A stretch of 64,000 nt of DNA from Pleurocapsa minor GSE-CHR-MK 17-07R (GCA_019359125.1 JAHHHY010000002.1:124001-188000); one strand, 5' to 3'; shown: positions 1-9,311, counted from the stretch's first letter. Notes: generated from the sequence alone by a model not told the origin. Numbers and translations: made by a program.

Positions 1-1299
1 GGCGGCCAGCAGGTCCGCGATCAAATCGCCCAGCTGGTCGATTTCCTTCTCACGGAAGCCGCGCTGCGTGATCCACGGGGTGCCCAGGCGCACGCCGGAG
101 GCGCGCAGCGCCGACGGGTCGCCGGGGATGGTGTTGCGGTTGGCGACGATGCCGGCCAGGTCAAGGATGCGCGCGGCCATATCGCCGGACAGCGGCGTGC
201 CATCCGGGCCGACCACGCTTTTGCAGTCGATCAGCACCATGTGCGAGCCGGTGCCGCCGTAGGCCACGCGGATGCCGCGCGACTCCAGCTTTTCCGCCAG
301 GCGCGTCGCATTTTTGACCGTCTGATGCTGCAATTCGCGGAACTGCTCGGTGGTGGCCAGGCGCATGGCCACGGCGAGCGCGGCAATCTGGTTGACATGT
401 GGGCCACCCTGTTCGCCGGGGAACACAGCGCGGTCGACCTTGCTGGCGACATCACTTCGGTGCGTGATGATGACCGCGCCGCGCGGGCCACCCAGCGTCT
501 TGTGCGTGGTGAAGCTGATCACGTCAGCATAGCCCACCGGGTTCGGATAATCGCCAGCGATAATCAGCCCGGCCACGTGCGACACGTCGGCCATCAGGTA
601 AGCGCCCACTTCATCAGCGATGCTGCGGAACGCGGCCCAGTCTGGCGGGAAGGGATAGCTGGTGTAGCCCGCGATGAGGATGCGCGGGCGGTGCTGCAGG
701 GCCAGCGCACGGATGGCGTCATAGTCGAGGCGTTCTGTGACCGGGTCGACGCCGTAGCTGGTGGCCTTGTACTGCTTGCCGCTGCGCGCGACCGGGCTGC
801 CGTGGGTCAGGTGGCCGCCCTGCAGCAGGTCCAGCCCCATGACGGTATCGCCCACGTTGATCAGCCCGCTGAAAATCGCGCTGTTGGCGGGTGCGCCAGA
901 CAGCGGTTGCACGTTCACGAACAGCTTTTCGGCCGGGTATTTATCGGTGGCGAACAGCTCGGCCACGCGACGGCGCGCCAGCGATTCGACGATATTGGCA
1001 TATTCCGCGCCCTTGTAATAGCGTTTGTCGGCCTGGCGACGATACTCGGGCAGGCGCGCGCCATAGTCCAGGATTTCCTGCTGGGTCATCGTGCGCGTTT
1101 CGTCCAGCGGATAGCCTTCGGCGTAGATGTTGTGGAAGCTGGACATCAGCGCTTCGCGCACAGCCTCCGGAATCGTGCTTTCAGACGGAATCATAATCAG
1201 GAAGCGTTCCTGACGGGCGGTTTCCTGGCGCACCAGTTCGGCTACATCAGGATCCAGCTCGGCCAGCTCGCCGCGAAACAGAAAGTCATTGGGTGTCAT
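1..1299 (-). CDS. glyA: Serine hydroxymethyltransferase, 3' end cut by window edge
   Basis: PLP enzyme that interconverts serine and glycine with transfer of a one-carbon unit to tetrahydrofolate, in the cytoplasm. The reading frame is open over 433 codons to base 1, so about 10-30 C-terminal residues are missing. The internal aldimine lysine lies near residue 267 in the motif TTHKTLGGPRG; the family usually has Arg where the first Gly after Leu stands. Other family blocks are seen: N-terminal LIPSE-like IMIPSEST, YAEGYP, and the glycine-rich GGHLTHGSP. An in-frame ATG also exists at 1323, but the ATG at 1299 has an AAGG six bases upstream and was preferred. Transcribed divergently from the beta-propeller gene at 1466. 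Functionally linked to the glycine cleavage genes at 59.6-63 kb. Confidence 0.95.
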   Translation of the reverse strand, partial: MTPNDFLFRGELAELDPDVAELVRQETARQERFLIMIPSESTIPEAVREALMSSFHNIYAEGYPLDETRTMTQQEILDYGARLPEYRRQADKRYYKGAEYANIVESLARRRVAELFATDKYPAEKLFVNVQPLSGAPANSAIFSGLINVGDTVMGLDLLQGGHLTHGSPVARSGKQYKATSYGVDPVTERLDYDAIRALALQHRPRILIAGYTSYPFPPDWAAFRSIADEVGAYLMADVSHVAGLIIAGDYPNPVGYADVISFTTHKTLGGPRGAVIITHRSDVASKVDRAVFPGEQGGPHVNQIAALAVAMRLATTEQFRELQHQTVKNATRLAEKLESRGIRVAYGGTGSHMVLIDCKSVVGPDGTPLSGDMAARILDLAGIVANRNTIPGDPSALRASGVRLGTPWITQRGFREKEIDQLGDLIADLLAA

Positions 1300-1419
1300 G
1301 GGGGAACCTTGCTGAAACGACATTTTCGGCGTGCATTTTAACATACATCCGGCCCGGATGGGTAAGTTTGTCCAGCCCGCATGTGGCCGATCCGCACGGT
1401 GAAAACGCAACTCCTGACC

Positions 1420-1425
1420 TATAAT
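1420..1425 (+). promoter_or_regulatory. Probable -10 element TATAAT
   Basis: A perfect TATAAT lies 41 bases before the ATG of the beta-propeller gene at 1466. No convincing -35 hexamer is visible 16-18 bases upstream. Call rests on the hexamer and its position only. Confidence 0.35.
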
Positions 1426-1465
1426 CGGCGTACATCTGCTGTACTGTGAAAGAGGGTTGCCTGAG

Positions 1466-2536
1466 ATGAATGTATCACCAACGCCGCGCCGCGCACGCGC
1501 GCCATTTGTTTACCTGGTCGGGCTGGCGGTCGTCTCGCTGGTGATTATCGCGGTCATCGCCGTGATCAATGTCACGCGGGCGGGCAGCGTTGTCCAGCCG
1601 CCGACGCGCACGGCTGTGCCGCCGGAAGCGGTGCTCTCGGCCGACGACACGCGCCAGATCGGCTTCATGACCAACCGCGATGGCAACTGGGAATTGTACG
1701 AGATGACGCTGGGCACGCTGGCCGTCACCAACCTGACCAATGACCCTGGGGATGATGGCTTCGGCGCGTATTCCAATGACCGCGGCGCGATGACCTTCAT
1801 CAGCACGCGTGACCGCGCCACCGAAAATGGCGAGCTGACCGCGTATATGATGAACGCCGATGGCAGCGAGCAGCGCCGCGTCACGACCGACCTGGGCACG
1901 ATCATGAATCTGGTCACGACCGGCCGCTTCAACTGGGACTACCGGCGCAATGCCAATGGCGATGGCACGTTTGTCTCGCTGCGTGACTTAAACCTGGAAG
2001 TGTATGCCAGCGTGCGTAATGCCGATGGCACCACCACCGATACCAACCTGACGCGCAGCGGATCGATTGACTGGTTTGGCGCGATGAATGCCGCCGGCAC
2101 GCAGGTGGCCTTTTCTGGCGACCGCGATGGCAATCAGGAAGTGTATGTAATCGACGCGAACGGCGAAAATCTGCGCCGCCTGACCGACCACGAAGGCTAC
2201 GATGTGTATCCGGTGTGGGCCAGCGACATGCGCCAGTTGGTGTTTTACAGCGAAAGCGCCGGCCAGCTCGATGGCGGCAACCTGGTGCTGAGCGTCATCG
2301 ACACCGAAGCCGAGACGCCCGAATCGCGCCTGCTGACCGGCGAACTGCTCAGTATCGACGGCGCAGACCGGCCGCTGACGGCTGGCAGCGTCACCAGCCC
2401 GGATGGCACCGCGCAGATCTATATGGGCTGGGACAGCGCCGATGGCGACTGGGAAATTTATTATCAGGATGCCAGCGGCCTGGCTGTCAACCTGACGAAC
2501 AATGACGCGGACGACATTTTCCCGGCATGGAAATAG
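1466..2536 (+). CDS. Membrane-anchored TolB/PD40-type beta-propeller protein
   Basis: Predicted 356-residue protein with one N-terminal membrane helix (about residues 14-36) and an extracytoplasmic beta-propeller. Repeats of the PD40 type are visible: blocks with DGNWELYEM, DGNQEVYVID and DGDWEIYYQD, each followed by NLTN/RLTD and a D-x-x-P-x-W turn. Such propellers bind proteins or glycans; no enzymatic residues are recognisable. The TTG at 1457 lies directly against the AGAGGG ribosome site, so the ATG at 1466, nine bases downstream of it, is preferred. The 3' end overlaps the next gene, also a PD40 protein, by 10 bases, so the two are probably translated together and may work as a pair. 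Confidence 0.8.
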   Translation: MNVSPTPRRARAPFVYLVGLAVVSLVIIAVIAVINVTRAGSVVQPPTRTAVPPEAVLSADDTRQIGFMTNRDGNWELYEMTLGTLAVTNLTNDPGDDGFGAYSNDRGAMTFISTRDRATENGELTAYMMNADGSEQRRVTTDLGTIMNLVTTGRFNWDYRRNANGDGTFVSLRDLNLEVYASVRNADGTTTDTNLTRSGSIDWFGAMNAAGTQVAFSGDRDGNQEVYVIDANGENLRRLTDHEGYDVYPVWASDMRQLVFYSESAGQLDGGNLVLSVIDTEAETPESRLLTGELLSIDGADRPLTAGSVTSPDGTAQIYMGWDSADGDWEIYYQDASGLAVNLTNNDADDIFPAWK

Positions 2537-3588
2537 CCCGTCTTACAGCCCGTTTGCTGGCGCTGCTGGCGCTTGCCTTCATACTGGTCAGCGTGGGCAG
2601 CAGCGCCCTGGCGCGCGCGCTGCCGGGCGAGAGCATCGTCTACAGCGAGATTCAGGCCGGAAACAGCGAGCTGGTCATCCGCGACCTGACGCGTGATGCG
2701 CGTATGATGGTAGAGAGCAGCCCCAGCACCGAGGCCAACGGCACGTGGTCGCCGGACGGGCGCAGGCTGGCCTACGTCAGCAGCCGCACCGGCCTGTTCA
2801 AGCTGTACGTGCTGTCGCTGGATCCGCCGCGTGGCACGCTGGCCTATGACAGCCTGCTGGTGAACAGCAGCACCGATCTGCTGTGGTCGCCAGACAGCGC
2901 ATTTCTGGCTGTGGAGGTCTTCAACGGGCGCGCCATGCAGATTGCGCTGGTCGATGTTTCGCGGCCGGAAATCACCCTGCTGAATCCGCGCGTGATCACC
3001 GCCACCGATGAGGATAATTTCCTCGGCTCGTGGTCGCCAGACAGCGGCGTGCTGTATATCAGCTCCGGCCGCGAAGGGAGCATGGATATCTATGCGCTCG
3101 ACCTGGCCACAGGCGAGGCCGATAACCTGACCAAAACCCCGCGTGTGAACGAGTTCACGCCGGTTGCCTCGCCGGATGGCGGCACGATCGCCTTCTACCG
3201 CGACCCGCAGGGCGATTTCGCGGTGCAGCTTGTTGATGCCGACGGCCGCAACCTGCGCATGCTGTCGGATTTTGGCAGTGCCGTCTCCATGACCGTGCAG
3301 AATCCGCCGGTGTGGTCCGCCGACGGCGCGCGCCTGGTCATGCTGGCTCCGGCGCCCATGCGTTTTGATGCCTACGTCATTGAGGTGCCCGACGGCAAGG
3401 CGGCGCGCCTGAACCTGAACGGCGTGTTTGACGACGAGGTGGTGTGGCTGGCAGCGCGCGATGAGATCATCGTCATGAGCTTCGACGGCATCTGGGCGCT
3501 GTATGCGATTGCGCTGGATGGCAGCGGCTCGTACCGCATCACCGGCACGTCCGTGGACGCGGGCTATGCCAGCCTGTGGCCGCGCTGA
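2527..3588 (+). CDS. Secreted TolB/PD40-type beta-propeller protein
   Basis: 353 residues with a signal peptide or anchor at residues 5-30 (hydrophobic LLALLALAFILVSV, then SSALARA). Downstream are at least five propeller blades with the PD40 signature W-S-P-D-G/S (near residues 75, 120, 160) and ASPDGG, interleaved with LYVLSLD, IALVDV, IYALDLATGEADNLT strands. The ATG lies inside the end of the previous gene and has no separate ribosome site, which suggests translational coupling. Ligand unknown. Similar in design to its upstream neighbour but different in sequence. Confidence 0.78.
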   Translation: MEIARLTARLLALLALAFILVSVGSSALARALPGESIVYSEIQAGNSELVIRDLTRDARMMVESSPSTEANGTWSPDGRRLAYVSSRTGLFKLYVLSLDPPRGTLAYDSLLVNSSTDLLWSPDSAFLAVEVFNGRAMQIALVDVSRPEITLLNPRVITATDEDNFLGSWSPDSGVLYISSGREGSMDIYALDLATGEADNLTKTPRVNEFTPVASPDGGTIAFYRDPQGDFAVQLVDADGRNLRMLSDFGSAVSMTVQNPPVWSADGARLVMLAPAPMRFDAYVIEVPDGKAARLNLNGVFDDEVVWLAARDEIIVMSFDGIWALYAIALDGSGSYRITGTSVDAGYASLWPR

Positions 3589-3662
3589 TGTCACACTCTG
3601 CCTGTCAACCCGCATGGAGTTCTTAGACACATATTGTGTAACTGCGCGAAGGAGACCTGCTC

Positions 3663-4064
3663 ATGGCATTTACCGGCCTGGTACCTAATCTGATGGTGGA
3701 GAATGTGCGTGAAAGCATCGTCTTTTACAGCCACGTGCTCGGCTTCGCGGTGGTCAGCGATGTGCCTAATGCCGACGATCCGAGCGTGCTGAACTGGGCC
3801 ATGCTCGACCGCGATGATGTGAATATCATGCTGCAGGCGCGCGCCAGCTTCAACGAGGACGTGCCCGGCACAACCGGCATGCCGGTCGGCGCGTCGCTCA
3901 CGTTTTACCTGAGCGTGACCGACCTGGACGCGCTGGTGGAGGAGATTCGGCCGCGCGTCACCGTGGTGCAGGACGTGCATCAGGCGTGGTATGGCGCGAT
4001 GGAATTCTATTTCCGCGATCCAAATGGCTATATCTGGTGTGTCGCCCAGCCACAGTCGACATAG
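3663..4064 (+). CDS. VOC-family (glyoxalase/bleomycin-resistance fold) protein
   Basis: 133 residues with two paired beta-alpha-beta-beta-beta modules typical of vicinal-oxygen-chelate proteins: N-terminal LVPNLMVENVRESIVFYSHV with a following LGF, and C-terminal AMEFYFRDPNGYIWCVAQ where the Glu is a usual metal ligand. Substrate cannot be told from sequence; members include lyases, dioxygenases and drug-binding proteins. A good ribosome site GAAGGAGA precedes the ATG. It stands alone between the beta-propeller pair and a TPR gene, with 74 and 75 base gaps to its neighbours. Confidence 0.82.
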   Translation: MAFTGLVPNLMVENVRESIVFYSHVLGFAVVSDVPNADDPSVLNWAMLDRDDVNIMLQARASFNEDVPGTTGMPVGASLTFYLSVTDLDALVEEIRPRVTVVQDVHQAWYGAMEFYFRDPNGYIWCVAQPQST

Positions 4065-4139
4065 CGCAGGGAAGCGTGTCGGCAAAACCCGTCTATACTT
4101 GAGGCATGTACTCAATGGACGGTGTGGATGGGAATGACG

Positions 4140-5171
4140 ATGAAAAAATGGTTACTGTCAGGCGTGCTGCTGGTGACATTGGCGGGTGCGGGGTCTGTTG
4201 CGGGCCAATCTGAATCCACTGGATGCGATGCCACCAGCGGCGATTGGGAAGGCATTATCGCGGCGTGCAGCGAGCTGATCGACATGGGCGGCCTGAACAA
4301 CTATGCCCATTGGGCCCGTGGCTATGCCTACAGCGAGCTGGGCGACTATGAGCAGTCGATCATCGACTATACAAAGGCGCTCTACGCTTTCAGTAAAGAC
4401 ACCAGCGCATTTATCAATCGCGGCTGGGCTTACCTCAACATCGGTATGGTGGACGAGGCGCTGCTCGATTACAATTCCGCCCTCATGCTGGAGCCGGCCA
4501 ATGTGCAGGCGCTGATCAATCGCGGCTACCTGTTCCGCGACACAGGCCGCCCCGACGATGCGCTGGCCGATGCCAACCGGCTGACCGCACTGGGAACCGA
4601 TAACGTCGATGCCTATATCGAGGGGAATATCCTGGCCGGAACCGTGCAGCTCGACCAGTCCGCTTTTGACGAGGCCATTGCTGCCTTTGAAGAAGCCGCC
4701 CGCTATTCGATGGATGATTCACGCGTGTCGATCAATCTGGGCTTTGCTTACTGGTCAGCCGGCGATTTTGCCGCTGCTGCGCCGTGGTATCGCGCCTATA
4801 TCGGCCTGCTGGGCGAGGACTTCCCGCTGGAGCTGACGCCCGATGCCCTGCTGGGCGAGCCGTTTGAGGTCACGCTTGAGGGCGGCCGCTATTATGAAGT
4901 TGTGCTCAGCCTGAATGAAGGCGAACTGCTGACGGTGAGCGCGGCGACGCAGGATGACACGCTCGATCCGGCGCTCGTGCTGACCGATGATCGCGGCGAC
5001 GCTATCTGGTCGGACGACGATACGCTGGGCGGCGAGTTTGGCCTGGATGCGCTGATCGATGGCTTTGAAGTGCCTGAAACTGGCGAGTATACGCTGGTGC
5101 TGGGCTTTGCCGGCGGCGGCGAGACAGGCACGATGGACGTGCAGGTTTCGATCACACCCGCCGCGGAGTAG
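4140..5171 (+). CDS. Secreted TPR protein with C-terminal beta-sandwich domain
   Basis: About 343 residues from the ATG at 4140 (MKKWLLSG), with a signal peptide likely cut after SVAG before QSEST. Residues about 50-210 contain four to five tetratricopeptide repeats (AHWARGYAYSELGDYEQSI, AFINRGWAYLNIGMVDEAL, ALINRGYLFRDTGRPDDAL, RVSINLGFAYWSAGDFAAA). Residues about 230-340 form a PPC-like beta-sandwich (YYEVVLSLNEGELLTVSA, then VPETGEYTLVLGF). TPRs bind partner proteins; this one probably acts outside the membrane. Earlier in-frame starts (GTG 4122, ATG 4128 and 4134) exist; the chosen ATG begins a standard signal peptide. Confidence 0.8.
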   Translation: MKKWLLSGVLLVTLAGAGSVAGQSESTGCDATSGDWEGIIAACSELIDMGGLNNYAHWARGYAYSELGDYEQSIIDYTKALYAFSKDTSAFINRGWAYLNIGMVDEALLDYNSALMLEPANVQALINRGYLFRDTGRPDDALADANRLTALGTDNVDAYIEGNILAGTVQLDQSAFDEAIAAFEEAARYSMDDSRVSINLGFAYWSAGDFAAAAPWYRAYIGLLGEDFPLELTPDALLGEPFEVTLEGGRYYEVVLSLNEGELLTVSAATQDDTLDPALVLTDDRGDAIWSDDDTLGGEFGLDALIDGFEVPETGEYTLVLGFAGGGETGTMDVQVSITPAAE

Positions 5172-5218
5172 GGCTGTGTTTTTGTTTTTCTGCCTCACGA
5201 CTTTCAAATAGGGCAAGC

Positions 5219-5469
5219 GGGCGCCTCGCGAGGCGCCCCATAGGTACCAAGTTAAGGAATTTTCGCTGAGGATTCAGTCGGATTTTTGGTCCTCCAGGGC
5301 GGACACATAGGTCCGCCCCTACTCGGAGTCGCTCGGATTTGAAGGAAAAAACTCGCGGTTGCAACTGTTTGTCCGCGAGGAATGTAGGGGCGGACCTGCG
5401 TGTCCGCCCGGTAAATAGGAGAAGAATCGTCTTAACTTGGTGCCAATGGGGCGCGTCGCGACGCGCCCC
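5219..5469. repeat. Nested inverted-repeat element with five hairpins
   Basis: The 341-base gap between convergent genes (5172-5512) holds no gene but is built of palindromes in mirror order: a perfect 20-base palindrome at 5219-5238 (GGGCGCCTCG and its complement), a hairpin with stem GGGCGGAC at 5297-5318, a central hairpin CTCGCGG/CCGCGAG at 5352-5379, a second GGGCGGAC hairpin at 5388-5409, and a perfect 22-base palindrome at 5448-5469. The outer halves also match each other in inverted orientation (CCAAGTTAAG at 5248-5257 against CTTAACTTGG at 5431-5440). The mirrored arrangement suggests a small non-autonomous repeat element rather than a simple terminator, although it could also stop transcription from both sides. 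Confidence 0.75.
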
Positions 5470-5512
5470 ATTGGCCAGTTAATTACCTCAGCGCGCCGCA
5501 CCGCGCCCACGC

Positions 5513-7081
5513 TCAGTTGCGCGCCCACACCTGCATGCCCGTGCCATAGAAATCGGTCGGGATTTCGCGCATGAGCGTGTACGATTCCAGGAATGCCTCC
5601 TGCTGCGCCAGCCCCTCGCGGATGAACCCCTCCATCGTGACGAAGTATTCCGGCTGCGTGTCATAGATCAGCACGGGCGGCACGGCATAATTCTGGTCTG
5701 ACGCAAACAGCGCGTCGTCTACCGGGTAATAGGCCGTCAGCTCCGGCGTGACCAGCCCGACGGTATCGACGATGGTGGCGCGGCTGAAATAGCCCACTGC
5801 GCCGATATCGGCCGACGCGACGCGCGTCTCTGGCGTGATGCCCAGCTCGTTGCGCAGATACTCGCCCACCGTTTGATAATGCAGCTCGATCTGATGCCAG
5901 GCCATGCGCGGGGCGGGGCGGTCATTGCCGTGGTCCGGGTGCAGCGTCCATGCGCTGAGGCTGGAGACGACGCACAGCCCTGCAACCAGGCCTATGGCCC
6001 CCCATGCGATGCGTTTGCCCGACGGGCGCGCGGTCAGCGGCTTCAGCAGCGCCCACAGGCCGATGAACACCATCAGCATCAATGGGCCCAGCGGCGGCGC
6101 ATAATACCAGCGAAACATCAGCGGATTGAGCACGATAAAAGCCCCGGCATACAACGCGGGATAGGCGGCCAGCGGCAGCAGGCGCAAGGCCAGACGCGGG
6201 ATGCGGATGAGCGCGAACAGCCAGCCGGTCAGCACGACCAGCGCGCTGAGCATGGTGCCCGTGCTGCCGAAGGCGTCGAAGGTGAAAAACAGGTTGCTGT
6301 AGGTCTGGATGAAGCCGGTCAGCGCGCCCAACTCCGGCACGCGGTAGGCATAACGTTTCGCGGTGACCGAGTTGGGCAGCGGAGAGCCAAAGGTGAGGGT
6401 GCTGTACAGGGCAAATGGCGCGACCACCAGCGCGGCGGCCAGCCAGGTTTCCCACGGGAGGCGCGCCCGTTTGCGCAGCGCTTCAATTGCCTGCCACGCC
6501 AGCAGCGGTCCGCTCCACAGCACGCTGTCCACGCGGGTGAGCAGCCCCAGCCCGACGAATACGCCGAGGGCGATGCGCCACAGCCGTGCATGGCGGGTGT
6601 CGTCAGGGCTGTAGACATAGCTGGTCGTTGCGGCGAACATCCACAGCACAACCAGGCTGGTTTCCATGCCACCCACGGCGAAGGTGACGCTTTGCGGGGC
6701 GATGGCATACAGCAGCGCGGGCATGGCAGCGACGAACCGCGAACCGGTGACGCGCAGCGCCAGCATGAACAGCAGCGCGCACGAAATGCCATCGGCCAGC
6801 GCGCTCCAGACAAGGGCATACGACTGGAAATCCTGCCCGTTGAGGACGAAGCTGGTGGCGGCCATCAGCAGCGCCCACAGCGGCGTCGTCGTGCCCAGCG
6901 TGGCCACACCCGTGTTATAGACGAATCCAGCGCCTTCGATCAGGTTGCGGCTGTAGCGAAATGTGATGAAGGCGTCATCGATGGTGCGGGCGCCCGGCAG
7001 CAGGCGCGCGATCACGGCGATGGCCGCGATGCCCAGCACCAGCATCCACAGCGCGCGACGCCCGCCTGCGGGCTGCCTCAC
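5513..7081 (-). CDS. GT-C type membrane glycosyltransferase (AftB-like)
   Basis: 522-residue protein with about ten membrane helices. The first extracytoplasmic loop carries the acidic pair typical of GT-C enzymes, in the block DDAFITFRYSRNLIEGAGFV followed by YN, which resembles the arabinofuranosyl transferase AftB/LIM family and relatives that use polyprenyl-phosphate sugars. A soluble C-terminal part (from about residue 405) follows the last helix. It probably adds a sugar to an envelope polymer or protein; donor and acceptor are unknown. It lies 3 bases downstream of the protein kinase gene on the same strand, so they are probably co-transcribed. Confidence 0.75.
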   Translation of the reverse strand: MRQPAGGRRALWMLVLGIAAIAVIARLLPGARTIDDAFITFRYSRNLIEGAGFVYNTGVATLGTTTPLWALLMAATSFVLNGQDFQSYALVWSALADGISCALLFMLALRVTGSRFVAAMPALLYAIAPQSVTFAVGGMETSLVVLWMFAATTSYVYSPDDTRHARLWRIALGVFVGLGLLTRVDSVLWSGPLLAWQAIEALRKRARLPWETWLAAALVVAPFALYSTLTFGSPLPNSVTAKRYAYRVPELGALTGFIQTYSNLFFTFDAFGSTGTMLSALVVLTGWLFALIRIPRLALRLLPLAAYPALYAGAFIVLNPLMFRWYYAPPLGPLMLMVFIGLWALLKPLTARPSGKRIAWGAIGLVAGLCVVSSLSAWTLHPDHGNDRPAPRMAWHQIELHYQTVGEYLRNELGITPETRVASADIGAVGYFSRATIVDTVGLVTPELTAYYPVDDALFASDQNYAVPPVLIYDTQPEYFVTMEGFIREGLAQQEAFLESYTLMREIPTDFYGTGMQVWARN

Positions 7082-7084
7082 GGA

Positions 7085-9250
7085 TTAACGCCTGCGCGCA
7101 TTACGCGCGCGGTCCGAGTCCAGCATTTCGCTGACCATGCTGTCGGTGAATTCGCCGTCCGGCGTCAGACGCACGGAGGACGAACGCTCGTCTTCCAGGT
7201 CATCCAGCCCGATATGATCGTTCTTCAGCTTTTCGCTGTTGCCCAGCAGCTCGCGTTCGCGTGCGATTTCGCGTGCGATGGTGGCTTCGCGCCCCCCGGA
7301 ACGCAGCTTGCTCATGCCATCGCCCAGCAGACCCAGCCCCCAGCCGCCCATGACAAAGGCCGGCCACGGCACGGTCATGATATCTGGCTCAATCGTGCCG
7401 ATCATGAAGAAGATGAACCACATCATCGCGACGATCAGCGTGTACACGCCCACATGCTGGAAAAACTCGCGCTTGTCGACGAACGGTTTTTCGGCGCGGC
7501 GGCGCACCTTGCGGAATTCTTTCCTCTGCGTGCGCTCTGCCTTGCGCCAGTTTGCCCCGAAGCTGTTGTAAAGGGCATCCTGCACGGCCCGCGTGCGTTT
7601 GGCCAGGCGCGGGCCGGTCTCGAAATGGGTCTCAATGGCGTGTGCTACCAGGCCAGAGCCCCAGGCCAGCGCAACAATCGGCCACCACAGGAACATGTCC
7701 GGCTCGGCCGAAAACAGGCCGATGTTGGTCACCAGCAGACCGATATTGACCAGCACATAAGCCACCACATGGCCGCTGAATTCCTTGCGCTTGTTGATCT
7801 GGTATTCGGCTCGTTTGCGCGCGCCCTGGTCATCGTCGCTGTAGAACGTGGTTTTGCCGCCGTCTTCCAGTTCTTCAATGGTCTCACCGATGTCTTTGCC
7901 AATTTCGCCCCAGTTGGTGTTGGCGATCTGGCTGCCGACGTCCTTGATGACTGAGCCAATCTGCGGCACCGAATCTTTCAGATTCTGCTTCAGGTCGTCC
8001 CAGTTGAATTCGCCCTGTTTGCCATTGACTTCCCAGGTCACGTTGGCCTTGCGCTTCGGCTTTTCGCCCGACATCGACTGCATGCCGGGCATCTTTGGCA
8101 TTTCAGGCATGGGTGGCAGCGGTGGCATCGGCGGCAGGTCAACCGATGGCCGGGGCATGCGCGGCAGTTTCGGCGCGGGCGGCGGCGTGTTGATGACATA
8201 CGTTTCGGAATCGGGAATATCGAACTGTTCCACGCTGCTGACGACCTGCTGCGCGTCGTCAATCACCTGGGCGAACGGGTCAAAGCCCGTCGATGCGGCT
8301 GGCGGTACGGCTTCCGGCGCAGAGGTGTCAAAGCTGCCGTCGAGAATTTCGGTGGCGCGGCGGCCACGGTTCGGGTCGAGGGTCTTCATGCCGCTCGACT
8401 TCACGGCATCGGCAAAGGCGCGCACCATCGCGGTCGCGCTCTCATAACGATCCGCCGGATTCTTCGCCAGCGCCTTCGCCAGCACGGCCTCCACCTGCGG
8501 GGTGATGTCCGGATTCAGGCGCGACGGCGCGGGCAGCGGCTTATAGATATGGTCATGCACCACGGCAAACGGCGTGTCTGCGCTGAAGGGCACGCGCCCG
8601 ACCACCAGCTCGTACAGCACCACGCCCAGCGAATACAGGTCGGTGCGGTGGTCGACGTCTTTGCGGCCCTGCGCCTGTTCGGGCGAGATATAGTTTGGCG
8701 TGCCCAGCAGCACATCGGCGCTGAGCGTGCTTTCGCCCAGCTGGGCCAGCTTCGCCAGGCCAAAGTCGGCCACGAACGGCGTGCCGTCTGAGGCGATGAT
8801 GATGTTCGATGGCTTGATATCGCGGTGCAGCACGCCCTGCCTGTGGGCATAATCGATGGCCGAGGCCACCGACGGCAGGATGCGCAGGATGTCTTCCAGG
8901 GTGATGCCGCTGCGCTCGTTGAGGGCTTTCAGCGTGCGCCCCTCGATATATTTCATCACCAGATAGGGCTGGCCGCCGACCTCGGCAAAGTCGTACACAG
9001 GCACGATATTGGGATGTTCCAGCCGGGCCACAATCTGGGCTTCGCGCTCAAACCTGCTCAGGAAACCCGGGTCTTCCTGAAATGCCTGATGCATCACCTT
9101 GACCGCGACATAGCGATCCAGACGGGCATGATAGGCCTTGTAGATGGTGGCCATGCCGCCATGCCCCTGCTGGGAGATGACTTTGTACTGCCCGAGCATT
9201 TGACCTTCAGAAATAGGCATATCGAAGACTTCGCCCCTGGACGGTATCAT
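7085..9250 (-). CDS. Ser/Thr protein kinase with proline-rich linker and two C-terminal 2TM modules
   Basis: 721 residues. An N-terminal Hanks-type kinase domain (about residues 20-285) has a glycine-rich loop (GQYKVISQQGHGGMATIYKA), the lysine in AVKVM, the catalytic loop HRDIKPSN with Asp near 144, DFG, and an activation segment GTPNYISPEQ, so it looks active. A Pro/Met-rich linker follows (near residues 350-400), then two separate 2TM-domain modules with paired membrane helices (about 495-550 and 605-650), each preceded by a basic segment. Substrates are unknown. An alternative ATG at 9220 (MPISEGQ) would shorten it by ten residues. The kinase is tethered by its C-terminal half, whereas the common PknB layout has one helix. 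Confidence 0.9.
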   Translation of the reverse strand: MIPSRGEVFDMPISEGQMLGQYKVISQQGHGGMATIYKAYHARLDRYVAVKVMHQAFQEDPGFLSRFEREAQIVARLEHPNIVPVYDFAEVGGQPYLVMKYIEGRTLKALNERSGITLEDILRILPSVASAIDYAHRQGVLHRDIKPSNIIIASDGTPFVADFGLAKLAQLGESTLSADVLLGTPNYISPEQAQGRKDVDHRTDLYSLGVVLYELVVGRVPFSADTPFAVVHDHIYKPLPAPSRLNPDITPQVEAVLAKALAKNPADRYESATAMVRAFADAVKSSGMKTLDPNRGRRATEILDGSFDTSAPEAVPPAASTGFDPFAQVIDDAQQVVSSVEQFDIPDSETYVINTPPPAPKLPRMPRPSVDLPPMPPLPPMPEMPKMPGMQSMSGEKPKRKANVTWEVNGKQGEFNWDDLKQNLKDSVPQIGSVIKDVGSQIANTNWGEIGKDIGETIEELEDGGKTTFYSDDDQGARKRAEYQINKRKEFSGHVVAYVLVNIGLLVTNIGLFSAEPDMFLWWPIVALAWGSGLVAHAIETHFETGPRLAKRTRAVQDALYNSFGANWRKAERTQRKEFRKVRRRAEKPFVDKREFFQHVGVYTLIVAMMWFIFFMIGTIEPDIMTVPWPAFVMGGWGLGLLGDGMSKLRSGGREATIAREIARERELLGNSEKLKNDHIGLDDLEDERSSSVRLTPDGEFTDSMVSEMLDSDRARNARRR

Positions 9251-9311
9251 GGTGGAACACTTTCACTCTTTATTTTAGCGAATAACTGCGCGTAATGCGC
9301 GACAGATTACA

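Noticed and set aside
241-1341. Long plus-strand frame opposite glyA
   Set aside because: It mirrors the codons of the clear SHMT gene; the translation is rich in His, Arg, Gln and Gly, typical of an antisense shadow in GC-rich DNA.
5297-5409. Possible CRISPR-like repeat
   Set aside because: The two similar units are palindromic hairpins in a mirror array and differ in loops; there are no regular spacers and no cas genes.
5873-7954. 693-codon plus-strand frame across two minus-strand genes
   Set aside because: It spans the glycosyltransferase and kinase genes, has His/Gln/Arg/Gly-biased composition and no family motif, so it is a shadow.
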